From contig NZ_JAOASI010000069.1 of NCBI RefSeq assembly GCF_025210165.1, positions 1-60,162 on the forward strand: a DNA stretch of 60,162 nucleotides, in the 5' to 3' direction. The position numbers were made by a program, and so were the translations under genes. This DNA comes from Tepidibacter sp. (GTDB taxonomy: Bacteria; Bacillota; Clostridia; Peptostreptococcales; Peptostreptococcaceae). Positions 46,936 to 55,912 of the stretch are shown piece by piece; position 1 is the first letter of the stretch, and every line of letters begins with the position of its first letter. The notes below the pieces were generated by a model. It was not told where the DNA came from and searched no databases. It saw nothing but the letters and a program-made list of their open reading frames with translations.

Positions 46936-47589
46936 ATGCTTGAAAATATAAAAACCATTTTCTTCGATTATGATGGAACATTACATAAGAGTATAAGAAT
47001 ATATGCTCCAGCATTTAGAAAGGCATATCAATATTTAGTTGATAATGAATTTGCAGAAGATAGACAGTGGACTGATAAGGAAATATCATATTGGCTAGGC
47101 TTTAGTAGTAAAGATATGTGGAAAGAGTTTATGCCAGATTTAGATGAGGATATAAGAAATAAAGCAAGTAAGATTATAGGTAAAGAAATGATTAACCAAC
47201 TATCTAACAATAAAGCTCAGTTATATGATGGAGCAATAGATGTTCTAAAATATTTAAAAGATAAAAAATACAAACTTGTATTTATTAGTAACTGTGGCAT
47301 ATATTATAAAGATATGGCTAGAAAGCTATTCGATTTAGATGATTATTTTGAAGAATTGGTGTGCTCTGAGGAATATAATCATATTCCTAAGTATGAAATC
47401 ATTGAAAAAATCAAAAATAAATATCCATCTGAAATGGTTATTATAGGAGATCGTATTCAGGATATTGAGTGTGGAATAAAAAATAAAGTAAATACAATTG
47501 GATGTAATTATGGTTATGGTAGTAAGGACGAGCTTATAAATGCTAATTATGAAATATCTAGTATATATGATTTGATGAATATTTTATAA
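46936..47589 (+). CDS. HAD family phosphatase in the riboflavin operon
   Basis: The 217-residue protein is a haloacid-dehalogenase-type phosphatase with a helical cap: motif I DYDGTLH (about 11-17), motif II FISNCG, the Lys of motif III in PKYEIIEKI, and motif IV IGDRIQDIE. It is in the same transcript as the rib genes and ahead of their terminator. Riboflavin synthesis needs a HAD phosphatase to dephosphorylate the ribitylaminopyrimidine between RibD and RibH, so this is a natural candidate. The assignment is by context, not by diagnostic residues. Confidence 0.82.
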   Translation: MLENIKTIFFDYDGTLHKSIRIYAPAFRKAYQYLVDNEFAEDRQWTDKEISYWLGFSSKDMWKEFMPDLDEDIRNKASKIIGKEMINQLSNNKAQLYDGAIDVLKYLKDKKYKLVFISNCGIYYKDMARKLFDLDDYFEELVCSEEYNHIPKYEIIEKIKNKYPSEMVIIGDRIQDIECGIKNKVNTIGCNYGYGSKDELINANYEISSIYDLMNIL

Positions 47590-47594
47590 ATAGA

Positions 47595-47640
47595 AAAGTT
47601 CCCTAGATTTTTACAAATAAAATCTAGGGAACTTTTTTTA
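47595..47640 (+). terminator. Terminator of the riboflavin operon
   Basis: AAGTTCCCTAGATTTT pairs with AAAATCTAGGGAACTT, followed by TTTTT. Confidence 0.9.
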
Positions 47641-47701
47641 TTTACAAATATAAAAATATGATAAACTAATGTATATGCTGTGGCTAACAAGGAGGGAGAG
47701 T

Positions 47702-49318
47702 ATGATGAAGAAGAATATTAAGGCTGTGTTTATTGGTATAGGAGTTATAATAGCTTTAATTGTAAGTTTTAATTTAGAAAATAAGTTATCAAAAGGAGAA
47801 CTTTTAAATTCTAAAAAATACAAAGAAATTATTATAGCAAGACCTAGTGATTCTATTAGCTTAGATCCTGCAATAACAACAGATATGGAATCATTTAAAG
47901 TTTGTGTGAATATATATGATACACTAGTTAAATATGAAAATAATGGTGATGAGATAGTTCCATCTTTAGCCCAGAGCTGGAAAACAAGTGAAGATGGTCT
48001 TAGATGGGTATTTAAGTTAAGGAAAAATGTTGAGTTTCACGATGGAACAGATTTTAATGCTCATTCTGCTGTATTTAATTTTGAAAGATGGATGAATGTT
48101 GATAATCCATACCATATAGGTTCTTTTAGTTACTGGAGTTACAACTTTGGACAGTTTCCTGGATTGATAAAAAGTGTGACAGCACTTTCTGATTATTCAC
48201 TTGAAATAGTTTTAAATGAACCATATTCCCCTTTTTTAAGCACTCTTACTATGCCTGCATTTGGGATTTCAAGTCCTGATTCTATAATGAAATATAATGA
48301 AAGCTTCAGGGAACACCCTGTTGGAACAGGACCATTTGAATTTGAGAGCTGGGATAAAGGTAATGAGATAGTCTTAAAGAAAAATCATAATTATTGGGGA
48401 GATACTACAAAAATAGATGAAGCGATATTTAAAGTGGTGCAGTCAAGTGATAAGAGATTAGAACTTCTTGAGCAAGGTAAAATAGATATTGCTGATAATT
48501 TGACACCCGATGAGGTTGATAAAATAAATGAAAATGTAAATTTAGATTTATATTTAAAGCCTTTTTTTAATATAGGATATCTAGCTATGAACAATCAACG
48601 AAAACCTTTTGATGATAAAAATATAAGAAAAGCTGTAGGGCATTTAATAGATAAAGATAAAATGGTTGAAGAGGTTTTCAACGATTTTGCAAGACCTGCT
48701 AATTCATTTATACCTCCTATAATATGGGCATATAATGAAGATATTAAATCTTTAGATTATAATGTAGATAAAGCTAAAAAATTACTTAAAGAATCTGGGT
48801 ATGAAAATGGATTTGATACAACTCTTTGGGTTATGGAAGCTCCAAGAGCGTATTTTCCAGATACAATTCTTATAGCTAAATTTATAGAAGAGAGTCTTTT
48901 AAAGGCAGATATTAGAGTTGAGATTATTACTTATTCATGGGATGAATATATTGAAAAAATTAAAGAAGGAAATCATGATTTAGCACTTATGGGATGGACT
49001 GGGGATCATATTGATCCAGATAATTTTTTATATACCTTCTTTTCATCAGATAATAGAAAAACAGAACTTACTAGTAATTATTCATTTTATAAAAATAAAG
49101 AGGTTGATAAGATGTTAAAGCAAGCTAGACAAGCTACGGATAGAGAGTTTAGAAAAAATATTTATAGAACTTTACAAGAAACTATTAATGAAGATACTCC
49201 TGCTATACCTCTTATACATACAATGCCTATAATGGGTGCATCTAAAAATGTAAAAGGTTACACACCACATCTTACAGGTGAAGAAAGATTGCAAGATGTT
49301 TACTTAGTAACTGATTAA
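47702..49318 (+). CDS. Oligopeptide-type ABC substrate-binding protein, orphan
   Basis: The 538-residue protein belongs to family 5 solute-binding proteins (OppA/DppA/AppA). It has a hydrophobic N-terminal segment (about 6-24) but no lipobox Cys, so it is either secreted or anchored by that segment. Typical motifs are DITTDMES-like TTDMESFKVCVNIYDTLVKY, SWKTSEDGLRWVFKLRKNVE, FHDGTDFNAHSAVFN and GTGPFEFESWDKG (first trimmed). No permease or ATPase gene is adjacent. Instead a histidine kinase follows two genes later, so it may present peptides to the sensor. Confidence 0.87.
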   Translation: MMKKNIKAVFIGIGVIIALIVSFNLENKLSKGELLNSKKYKEIIIARPSDSISLDPAITTDMESFKVCVNIYDTLVKYENNGDEIVPSLAQSWKTSEDGLRWVFKLRKNVEFHDGTDFNAHSAVFNFERWMNVDNPYHIGSFSYWSYNFGQFPGLIKSVTALSDYSLEIVLNEPYSPFLSTLTMPAFGISSPDSIMKYNESFREHPVGTGPFEFESWDKGNEIVLKKNHNYWGDTTKIDEAIFKVVQSSDKRLELLEQGKIDIADNLTPDEVDKINENVNLDLYLKPFFNIGYLAMNNQRKPFDDKNIRKAVGHLIDKDKMVEEVFNDFARPANSFIPPIIWAYNEDIKSLDYNVDKAKKLLKESGYENGFDTTLWVMEAPRAYFPDTILIAKFIEESLLKADIRVEIITYSWDEYIEKIKEGNHDLALMGWTGDHIDPDNFLYTFFSSDNRKTELTSNYSFYKNKEVDKMLKQARQATDREFRKNIYRTLQETINEDTPAIPLIHTMPIMGASKNVKGYTPHLTGEERLQDVYLVTD

Positions 49319-49334
49319 TACTTTGGAGGAAATT

Positions 49335-49934
49335 ATGAAATCTAATATATTAAAATTTATAGTTTTTATATGTGTTTTAATAATACTTGCCGCACTTTCA
49401 AATACTTCTAGAATACAAGTAAATGATAACAGATATGTGCTTCCTTCTCTTCCAAGACCCATAGCAAAAGATAAGGTTTTGATAACCTCTGCTGGTCAAA
49501 GTACAGATACTTATATTGTAAAGGATATTGCAAATAAGCTTATGATTCATAATTTTTTTATGCCTCAGGCAGAAAATGTAGAGCTTGAAGATATCAATAC
49601 TGTTGTATTCGTTGTAGGGTATAGTGCTATTGGTGAGAATTTACATGATTTAACTTATGAAGAAGAGAAAAAACGTATAGAGGATTTAATTAAAAAGCTT
49701 GAACATAGGGATATAACTATAATAACCATATTTATTGGTGATAGAGAAAATAAAAAGAAAGAAACTAATGAATTTCTAGACTTAGCGTGTAGATATGCTA
49801 ATTATGTAATAGGTACTCAAAATAATAATAACAATAGGTATTTGGTAAAGCTTGCGAGAAAATATAATTTTCCTCTTACAATCGTTGAGGATGTGACTGG
49901 TTTATCAGAGCCTTTTGCATCAGCATTTAGGTAG
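49335..49934 (+). CDS. DUF6305-like exported protein
   Basis: The 199-residue protein starts at ATG 49335 behind TTGGAGG, has an N-terminal membrane segment (about 6-24) and an extracytoplasmic domain. DKVLITSAGQSTDTYIVKDI and the later TIITIFIGDRENKKKE followed by ANYVIGTQ resemble DUF6305 proteins, which have a Rossmann-like pattern and no known reaction. It lies between an orphan peptide-binding protein and a histidine kinase and probably acts with them at the outer face of the membrane. Confidence 0.7.
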   Translation: MKSNILKFIVFICVLIILAALSNTSRIQVNDNRYVLPSLPRPIAKDKVLITSAGQSTDTYIVKDIANKLMIHNFFMPQAENVELEDINTVVFVVGYSAIGENLHDLTYEEEKKRIEDLIKKLEHRDITIITIFIGDRENKKKETNEFLDLACRYANYVIGTQNNNNNRYLVKLARKYNFPLTIVEDVTGLSEPFASAFR

Positions 49935-49944
49935 GAGGGAGAGT

Positions 49945-51321
49945 ATGAAAAATAAATATAGTATGATTTATATAAGAGCTTTTAGTTTTATTTTTCTAGG
50001 TTTTTTATTTTCATTTTTTACAAGTTCATTTTGGTTTAATGTTATAGTAAAAATTAGAGAGTCCATATATACTGGAGACAGTGGACATCTTATTCTAGCT
50101 TCAGCTTATAGTAGTATTCTTTTTTCTATTCAAAGTACATTGTTTTTTTTGGGTACTATAAGTTTATTTTCTATAACAATTAAAAAATATAAAATTTCAT
50201 CTATTGGAGTGTATGCCTTTATTATTGTGGTATTTTTTATTCTGAACAAAATTTCAGATGTATTGTTTGTTGTTCCGTGGGAACCTATAACTATGCTTAT
50301 AGGATTGTTTGCAACTGTAATTTTATTATATAAACAAAACTATTCAACATTTCCATTTATACAAGCCATTATAATAGCTATTCAGGTATTTTTTGCTTTT
50401 CAATGGCTGAATATAATGCCTATTTTTTCGTTTTTACAGGTTGGACAAAGTGATATATCTATAAGTATTAAAATTGCAGGAGAATATCTTAAATCAGAAT
50501 CTGTACTGAATTTTATAGGATTTTCTTTCTTTTTGCCGTTTACATTCTCAGCATCTATTACAGCATCTTTATTTATAAGTTACGCTCATAATATAGTAAT
50601 TCTTCAGGAAAACCACAAAAAAGAGAGAGATATACAAATAATAAAATCTAAGGCTATGGAGAACAAAATATACCAAGAAATAAACTCTTTAGCTCATGAC
50701 TTAAAAACCCCTTTGGTAACCGTTAGAGGTCTTAATTCATTGATTCCACTGTGTAATGACACGGATAAGTTGATAGATTATAGCCAACGTATAGAAGGGG
50801 CTATCACTAAGATGAGTGAGATGATTTCAAGTTTTTTATATTCAAGTTCACGACAACAAATTAAAGTAGAGGATTTGATTCAATATATTCAGGCTCAAAT
50901 ACCTATTGAAGATGAGACTTTGAATATTGATATAGATATGGAAAATCAATTACCATTACTTTATGTAAATAAGGTAAGAGTTGTTAGAGCACTAATAAAT
51001 ATTGTTGAAAATGCAATTGTAGTTCCTTGTATTCACGAATTCAAACATATAACAATCAAGGTTAGACAATCAGAAGATGGTGTGAAAATATGTATATATG
51101 ATAATGGTATAGGAATAGAATCTTCAAACCTTGAAAATATATGGGAAATAGGGTATTCTACTTCTAAAACCTCTGGACTTGGACTACCATTTGCAAAACA
51201 AATTATAGAAGATCATAATGGAAACATAAAAATAAAAAGCAATCCAGACGGCACGGTTGTTACAGTATATTTACCATCAGCTAATAATACTCAAAATAAA
51301 AGGGGGGATTGTGGTGAATAA
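49945..51321 (+). CDS. Membrane sensor histidine kinase
   Basis: The 458-residue kinase starts at ATG 49945 behind TAGGAGGGAGAG. About six membrane segments fill residues 10-225 with little outside sequence, so sensing is within the membrane or by a partner protein. The phosphoacceptor His is in NSLAHDLKTPLVTVRG (about residue 249); the ATPase domain has the N-box INIVENAIVVP, G1 DNGIGI and G2 TSGLGLPFAKQII. The response regulator gene overlaps its end by eight bases. Confidence 0.9.
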   Translation: MKNKYSMIYIRAFSFIFLGFLFSFFTSSFWFNVIVKIRESIYTGDSGHLILASAYSSILFSIQSTLFFLGTISLFSITIKKYKISSIGVYAFIIVVFFILNKISDVLFVVPWEPITMLIGLFATVILLYKQNYSTFPFIQAIIIAIQVFFAFQWLNIMPIFSFLQVGQSDISISIKIAGEYLKSESVLNFIGFSFFLPFTFSASITASLFISYAHNIVILQENHKKERDIQIIKSKAMENKIYQEINSLAHDLKTPLVTVRGLNSLIPLCNDTDKLIDYSQRIEGAITKMSEMISSFLYSSSRQQIKVEDLIQYIQAQIPIEDETLNIDIDMENQLPLLYVNKVRVVRALINIVENAIVVPCIHEFKHITIKVRQSEDGVKICIYDNGIGIESSNLENIWEIGYSTSKTSGLGLPFAKQIIEDHNGNIKIKSNPDGTVVTVYLPSANNTQNKRGDCGE

Positions 51322-51964
51322 CAAAGATAAAATAAGCGTTGTAGTGATAGATGATGAAGAAGATATTTTATATACTATAAAAGAAATTTGTACATTTGGA
51401 GGATATGATGTGCTAACAGCAACTAGTGGAAGAGAAGGTTATGAACTTTGTAAAAAATATAAACCTGAGCTTGTAATTGTAGACTATCATATGCCTGATT
51501 GGGATGGAATGAATACGGTTAAGAAAATTAGAAGTATTAATAAAGCTGTATCTATTTTAGTTTTGACAGTTGATGAAAGACAGGAAATTTCAGATAAATT
51601 CATTGAGGTTGGTGCCACTGATTTTGCAATTAAACCTATTAAAGCACCTGATTTAATATCTAGAATAAAGGTTAATTTGAAAATATATGAAATTAATAAG
51701 AAAAGTATTGAAGATAGAGCAAATGTTTTTGTAGATAAGGGAATTAGCCCAGCTACTTTAAATTTAATATGGGACTTTTTGTTAAGTCAAGATAAAGATA
51801 TAACTATAGAAGAAATTGCTAAAGGTATGAATTTAGCTTATCAAACTGTACATAGATACGTTCAATACCTTATTGAACATGAAAAATTAGAACTTATACC
51901 AGTCTATGGTCAGATCGGAAGACCTAAAAATAAATATAAGGTTAAGAAAGAAACAAAGTGTTAA
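51314..51964 (+). CDS. Response regulator with CitB-like DNA-binding domain
   Basis: From GTG 51314 (GTG 51311 is also possible), the 216-residue protein has a receiver domain with Asp13, Asp14, the phosphoacceptor Asp57 (VIVDYHMP) and Lys in AIKPIKA. The output domain (about 135-216) is a winged helix, ITIEEIAKGMNLAYQTVHRY and GQIGRPKNKY, matching the CitB/DcuR style used to control transporters. Its likely targets include the OPT transporter 115 bases downstream. Confidence 0.88.
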   Translation: MNNKDKISVVVIDDEEDILYTIKEICTFGGYDVLTATSGREGYELCKKYKPELVIVDYHMPDWDGMNTVKKIRSINKAVSILVLTVDERQEISDKFIEVGATDFAIKPIKAPDLISRIKVNLKIYEINKKSIEDRANVFVDKGISPATLNLIWDFLLSQDKDITIEEIAKGMNLAYQTVHRYVQYLIEHEKLELIPVYGQIGRPKNKYKVKKETKC

Positions 51965-51978
51965 TAGACGAATTTTTT
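51965..51978 (+). repeat. 14-mer TAGACGAATTTTTT, copy 1
   Basis: This 14-base sequence follows directly on the stop codon of the response regulator and recurs at 55862 and 60002, always just after a gene end or terminator on the plus strand. Confidence 0.6.
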
Positions 51979-52079
51979 TCAGAGAAAAAAGTGATAAAAA
52001 TAAAATAAACATTTAAAAAATATATAATGTTAAATGATACTATATACTTTTGAAAAAATTTTATAGGGAGGTTTAGCAT

Positions 52080-54008
52080 ATGGCAAAAGAAAGTAGTATA
52101 AAAGAAGAATTTAAGCCTTTTATACCTGCAGACAAAATTTTACCAGAGTTTACGATGACTTCAATACTTTTAGGTATTTTATTAGCAGTTGTATTTGGTG
52201 CTGCTAATGCATATCTAGGATTAAAAGTAGGAATGACAATAAGTGCATCTATTCCTGCAGCAGTTATTTCTATGGGAATTATAAGAGGACTTTTAAAGAA
52301 AGAATCTATTTTAGAAAATAATATGGTGCAAACTATTGGTTCAGCTGGAGAATCATTAGCAGCAGGAGCTATATTTACATTACCTGCTCTTTATATTTGG
52401 CTAGAAGAGTGGGGGAAGGGAACTCCAAGCTTATTAACTATAACAACTATAGCTTTATGTGGTGGAGTTTTAGGGGTATTATTCATGGTTCCTTTAAGAA
52501 AAGCTTTAATAGTTAAAGAACATGGTGTATTACCTTATCCAGAGGGTACAGCTTGTGCTGAGGTACTACTTGCTGGTGAAGAAGGTGGAGATAAGGCTAA
52601 AGCTTGTTTTACAGGTCTTGGAATGGGAGCTTTATACAAGTTTATAGCTGATGGATTAAAGTTATTCCCAAGTGAAATCGAAACGAGTATTAAAGGATAT
52701 AAAGGTGCTGCTATTGGAGCAGATGTTTTACCAGCACTTTTAGGGGTTGGATTTATTATAGGACCTACTATATCTGCTTACATGTTAGCAGGTGCTTTTA
52801 TTGGATGGTTTGCATTAATACCACTAATTGCTAATATAGGTAGTATGGGTGAGGTTATAATGTATCCTGCATCTGTTCCTATTAGTGAATTAGGATACTG
52901 GGGAATATGGAATTTTTATATAAGATATGTTGGTGCTGGAGCAGTTGCTTTTGGTGGTGTTTTCAGCTTAATAAAATCATTACCATTAATAGTTCAAACA
53001 TTTAAGGATGCTATGAAGGATTATTCTGCTAGTGGATCTGGAGCTACATCTCTAAAAAGAACAGAGCAAGATATGCCTATGAAATTTGTTTTAATAGGAG
53101 TATTAGTAATAGTATTATCTATGATGATGCTTCCAACAATACCTGTAGGATTTGGTGGAGCTTTAATGATTGCTGTATTTGGTTTCTTCTTTGCAACTGT
53201 ATCATCAAGAATTGTTGGGCTTGTAGGAAGTTCATCAAATCCAGTTTCTGGTATGACTATTGCTACATTAATAATAACAGCTATTGTGTTTAAATCAACT
53301 GGAAATGATGGTCAAACAGGAATGATAGCTACATTAACAGTAGGAGCTATTATATGTATTGTTGCTGCTATGGCAGGAGATACATCTCAAGATTTAAAAA
53401 CAGGATTTTTAGTAGGAGCAACTCCTAAAAAGCAACAATATGGGGAGTTAATTGGGTCATTTGCAGCAGCTATTGCAATTGGTTCTGTTTTAACATTATT
53501 AAATCAAGCTTGGGGATTTGGATCAGCTGAGTTACCAGCACCTCAAGCAACTCTTATGAAGCTTGTTATAGAAGGTGTTATGGGAGGAAGCTTACCTTGG
53601 GCATTAGTATTTACAGGTGTTGGTATAGGTATTGCTATTGAATTATTAGGACTTCCTGTTCTTCCTATAGCAATAGGTCTATATCTTCCAATTCATTTAA
53701 GTACACCAATTATGGTAGGTGGAATAATAAGAGGAGTATTAGATAAGAAGTTAAACAAAGCAGGTGGCGAAGAAGCTGTACATGAAAGTAAGGAAGCTAG
53801 AGGATTTAAAGATAAGATTGAATCAGGAATCTTATATGCATCAGGCCTAATTGCTGGAGAAGGTTTAATCGGAATACTTCTTGCCGTATTTGCAGTAGCA
53901 GAATGGAATTTAGACCGTGGAGTTAATCTAGGACAAATGGGTTCACTTGCATTCTTTGCATTATTAACATACTCATTAATGAGACATTCTGTATTGAAGA
54001 AAAATTAA
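52080..54008 (+). CDS. OPT family oligopeptide transporter
   Basis: The 642-residue membrane protein has about 14-16 hydrophobic segments and the prokaryotic OPT (OPT/YSL) hallmarks: NAYLGLKVGMTISASIPAAV near residue 42, NNMVQTIGSAGESLAAGAIF, LPYPEGTACAEVL (about 157-169) and GDTSQDLKTGFLVGATPKKQ. These carriers import peptides or metal-chelator complexes with protons. Its ATG follows AGGGAGG. It sits behind a two-component system and a peptide-binding protein, which makes peptides the likely substrate and the regulator its probable controller. Confidence 0.9.
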   Translation: MAKESSIKEEFKPFIPADKILPEFTMTSILLGILLAVVFGAANAYLGLKVGMTISASIPAAVISMGIIRGLLKKESILENNMVQTIGSAGESLAAGAIFTLPALYIWLEEWGKGTPSLLTITTIALCGGVLGVLFMVPLRKALIVKEHGVLPYPEGTACAEVLLAGEEGGDKAKACFTGLGMGALYKFIADGLKLFPSEIETSIKGYKGAAIGADVLPALLGVGFIIGPTISAYMLAGAFIGWFALIPLIANIGSMGEVIMYPASVPISELGYWGIWNFYIRYVGAGAVAFGGVFSLIKSLPLIVQTFKDAMKDYSASGSGATSLKRTEQDMPMKFVLIGVLVIVLSMMMLPTIPVGFGGALMIAVFGFFFATVSSRIVGLVGSSSNPVSGMTIATLIITAIVFKSTGNDGQTGMIATLTVGAIICIVAAMAGDTSQDLKTGFLVGATPKKQQYGELIGSFAAAIAIGSVLTLLNQAWGFGSAELPAPQATLMKLVIEGVMGGSLPWALVFTGVGIGIAIELLGLPVLPIAIGLYLPIHLSTPIMVGGIIRGVLDKKLNKAGGEEAVHESKEARGFKDKIESGILYASGLIAGEGLIGILLAVFAVAEWNLDRGVNLGQMGSLAFFALLTYSLMRHSVLKKN

Positions 54009-54095
54009 TACTAAAAATACTTGAAGGCATTTTATCAAAACTAAGTAATTTCAATGTTTTGATAAAATGCCTATTTATTAAAAGAAGGTGACAAC

Positions 54096-54455
54096 ATGAG
54101 CAACAAAATAAAAAAAGATGATAACTTTTTGGAATTAGTACCAAAAAAGACTCAAGAATATGAATGGAAAGAAAAAGATAATGGTTTAGTTCAAATAATT
54201 ATACCAAGACAAGGAATATTAGATAAAATTGTTAGATTCTTTTTTAAAACTCCAAAAGATATGAAAATAGATTTAGATGAGAATGGAAGCTGTGTTTGGA
54301 AATTAATAGATGGTAAAAATAATGTTGAGGAAATTGGAAGAAATCTTAAAGATGAGTTTGGAAAAAAAGCTGAGCCTGTTTATGAAAGATTGGGAACTTA
54401 TATAAATATTTTGAGAAACAACAATTTTATAACACTTGAAAAGGTAAGGGATTAA
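54096..54455 (+). CDS. PqqD family protein
   Basis: The 119-residue protein has the PqqD fold: a strand-rich N-terminal half and the helical part LDENGSCVWKLIDGKNNVEE and IGRNLKDEFG, with a C-terminal helix-strand pair. PqqD proteins bind leader peptides of ribosomally made, modified peptides and hand them to radical SAM enzymes. No such enzyme or precursor is seen near it. It lies 87 bases after the OPT gene, behind AAGAAGGTG, and is followed one base later by a small membrane protein. Confidence 0.75.
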   Translation: MSNKIKKDDNFLELVPKKTQEYEWKEKDNGLVQIIIPRQGILDKIVRFFFKTPKDMKIDLDENGSCVWKLIDGKNNVEEIGRNLKDEFGKKAEPVYERLGTYINILRNNNFITLEKVRD

Positions 54456-54456
54456 T

Positions 54457-54801
54457 ATGGTAAGTTTCATATTTAAGATAATATTAGTTGCAATTACATT
54501 CACTTTTTTATTATCATGGGGATATATTAAGCAACAAAGAAAGAATGAGGAATTATTGAATAAATTATATAAAAAAATAGAGAATAAAATAATGAGTGAA
54601 TTTAATAAAAAAGAAAAGCTTACTATTAAAGATATAGAAAATCTTATTAAGGGAACAAAAGCCTCCCTATTTTGGAGTAAGAATAAAATAACAGTAACCG
54701 ACCCAAGATTATTTATTAAAAATCTAATAAAAGATATGTTAAGTAAAGGGCTTATTATAGAGATTATAGATAATAATTCTAGAGTATATAAGGTTAAATG
54801 A
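54457..54801 (+). CDS. Small membrane-anchored protein of unknown function
   Basis: The 114-residue protein has one N-terminal membrane segment (about 4-22), a basic helical stretch (KQQRKNEELLNKLYKKIEN) and a cytoplasmic domain with LTIKDIENLIKGTKAS and LFIKNLIKDMLSKGLI followed by strands, compatible with a winged-helix fold. I do not recognise the family. It starts one base after the PqqD-like gene and ends before a strong terminator, so it belongs to the same transcript. Confidence 0.6.
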   Translation: MVSFIFKIILVAITFTFLLSWGYIKQQRKNEELLNKLYKKIENKIMSEFNKKEKLTIKDIENLIKGTKASLFWSKNKITVTDPRLFIKNLIKDMLSKGLIIEIIDNNSRVYKVK

Positions 54802-54808
54802 AATATAT

Positions 54809-54861
54809 AAAGGTGTATGTAAAAATAGTTTTTCTAAAACTATTTTTACATACACCTTTGT
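54809..54861 (+). terminator. Long perfect-stem terminator
   Basis: AAAGGTGTATGTAAAAATAG pairs with CTATTTTTACATACACCTTT around a short loop (TTTTTCTAAAA) after the small membrane protein gene. Confidence 0.85.
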
Positions 54862-55103
54862 TGATTTTTGTTTTTTAATAAATCAAATGTTATAAGTTAT
54901 TATGATATGGGTATAAAAATAGAAAATAAATTTACATAAATTGGAATAAACTTCTCTACACCTTTGTTTTTGTGAGATTATCTCAAAAACATTTCCTATA
55001 TAAGAAAAAAATGCTATAATTTGGTTAATATTATATAAAAATATACCAAAAGTGTTATAATATAGGTAAGGGTGTAATATTTTATCGAAAGGGGATGATT
55101 GTA

Positions 55104-55820
55104 ATGAATATAGGTTTTGATTTAGAGAAAGAGATTGAATTGACTCGTAAAAAACTAAATAGTATTATAGTTGAAAAAAATGAGAACTTACTAGATCAAG
55201 AGGTTATAAAGCTAAGTGAAGAATTAGATGAATTAATAGTTAAATTTCAATATATTAAATCTATACAAGATACTTGCTTAATGAGTTTAAAAAATATAAA
55301 GGGTACTCACTCTACTTTTTATTATTATGGAAAAGGTCATCTCTTTGCAAATATGGTTCAATATATTAAAGTTGGAATAGACAATAATGAAGTGATATAT
55401 GTATCAATGCAACCTGAATTGTATGAAGACTTAAGAAAAACTTTGAAAAATTTCGGAATAAATGATGAGCATTTAAAATTTGAATCAGTAAAACAACTCA
55501 TATATGCAAGTAAAATTGCTGGAGTAAGAGGACTTAAAGAAAAAATTGAACTTTTAATAGAAGAAGAGATTAAGCAAGGATATAGTGGTATTCGATGGAT
55601 AGGTCAACCAACATATGCTATTGGGCAAACTTCTAAAAATGATTTTTTGGATTGGGAAATCAATTTAAATAAGGGGCTACAAAATACTAGGGCTTCCCTT
55701 ATTTGTATATATGACTATTATGATTACATAAATTATAGGAAAGTTATAGATGAAGAAATTATAGAAAAGTCAGTAAATACACATACTCATATTCTAGAAA
55801 AGTTTTCTTTAAGAGGATAA
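55104..55820 (+). CDS. Spo0E-like / MEDS domain fusion protein
   Basis: The 238-residue protein joins two parts. Residues 1-50 form a helical hairpin ending in LSEELDELIVKF; SEELD (38-42) resembles the SQELD signature of Spo0E-type aspartyl-phosphate phosphatases, which drain phosphate from the sporulation regulator Spo0A. Residues 65-235 form a MEDS domain (KGTHSTFYYYGKGHLFANMV, FESVKQLIYAS, GYSGIRWIGQPTYA, SLICIYDYYDY), a RecA-like sensory domain seen in DcmR-type regulators. The ATG at 55104 is about ten bases from GGGG; one at 55095 is too close to it. A terminator follows. Confidence 0.82.
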   Translation: MNIGFDLEKEIELTRKKLNSIIVEKNENLLDQEVIKLSEELDELIVKFQYIKSIQDTCLMSLKNIKGTHSTFYYYGKGHLFANMVQYIKVGIDNNEVIYVSMQPELYEDLRKTLKNFGINDEHLKFESVKQLIYASKIAGVRGLKEKIELLIEEEIKQGYSGIRWIGQPTYAIGQTSKNDFLDWEINLNKGLQNTRASLICIYDYYDYINYRKVIDEEIIEKSVNTHTHILEKFSLRG

Positions 55821-55826
55821 ATAAAC

Positions 55827-55858
55827 TAAAGAACTCCTATAATTATAGGAGTTTTTTA
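55827..55858 (+). terminator. Terminator after the MEDS gene
   Basis: AACTCCTATAATTATAGGAGTT is a perfect inverted repeat followed by TTTT, seven bases after an A-rich lead. Confidence 0.85.
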
Positions 55859-55861
55859 GTT

Positions 55862-55875
55862 TAGACGAATTTTTT
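55862..55875 (+). repeat. 14-mer TAGACGAATTTTTT, copy 2
   Basis: Identical to the copies at 51965 and 60002; this one follows the terminator of the MEDS gene. Confidence 0.6.
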
Positions 55876-55880
55876 ATATT

Positions 55881-55912
55881 TAAGATTCTTTTAAAGAAAA
55901 ATTTTTTTATAA
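55881..55912 (+). repeat. 32-bp exact repeat upstream of trxA
   Basis: The 32 bases beginning TAAGATTCTTTTAAAGAAAA are identical to 56476-56507 before the thioredoxin reductase gene. It contains TTCTTTT-AAAGAA, an imperfect palindrome, and ends in TATAA. A shared promoter or operator of the two genes is likely. Confidence 0.75.

Noticed and set aside
54968-54990. Hairpin TTTGTGAGATTATCTCAAAA as an RNA element
   Set aside because: A short isolated stem without conserved blocks; it may be a minor terminator but evidence is too thin.
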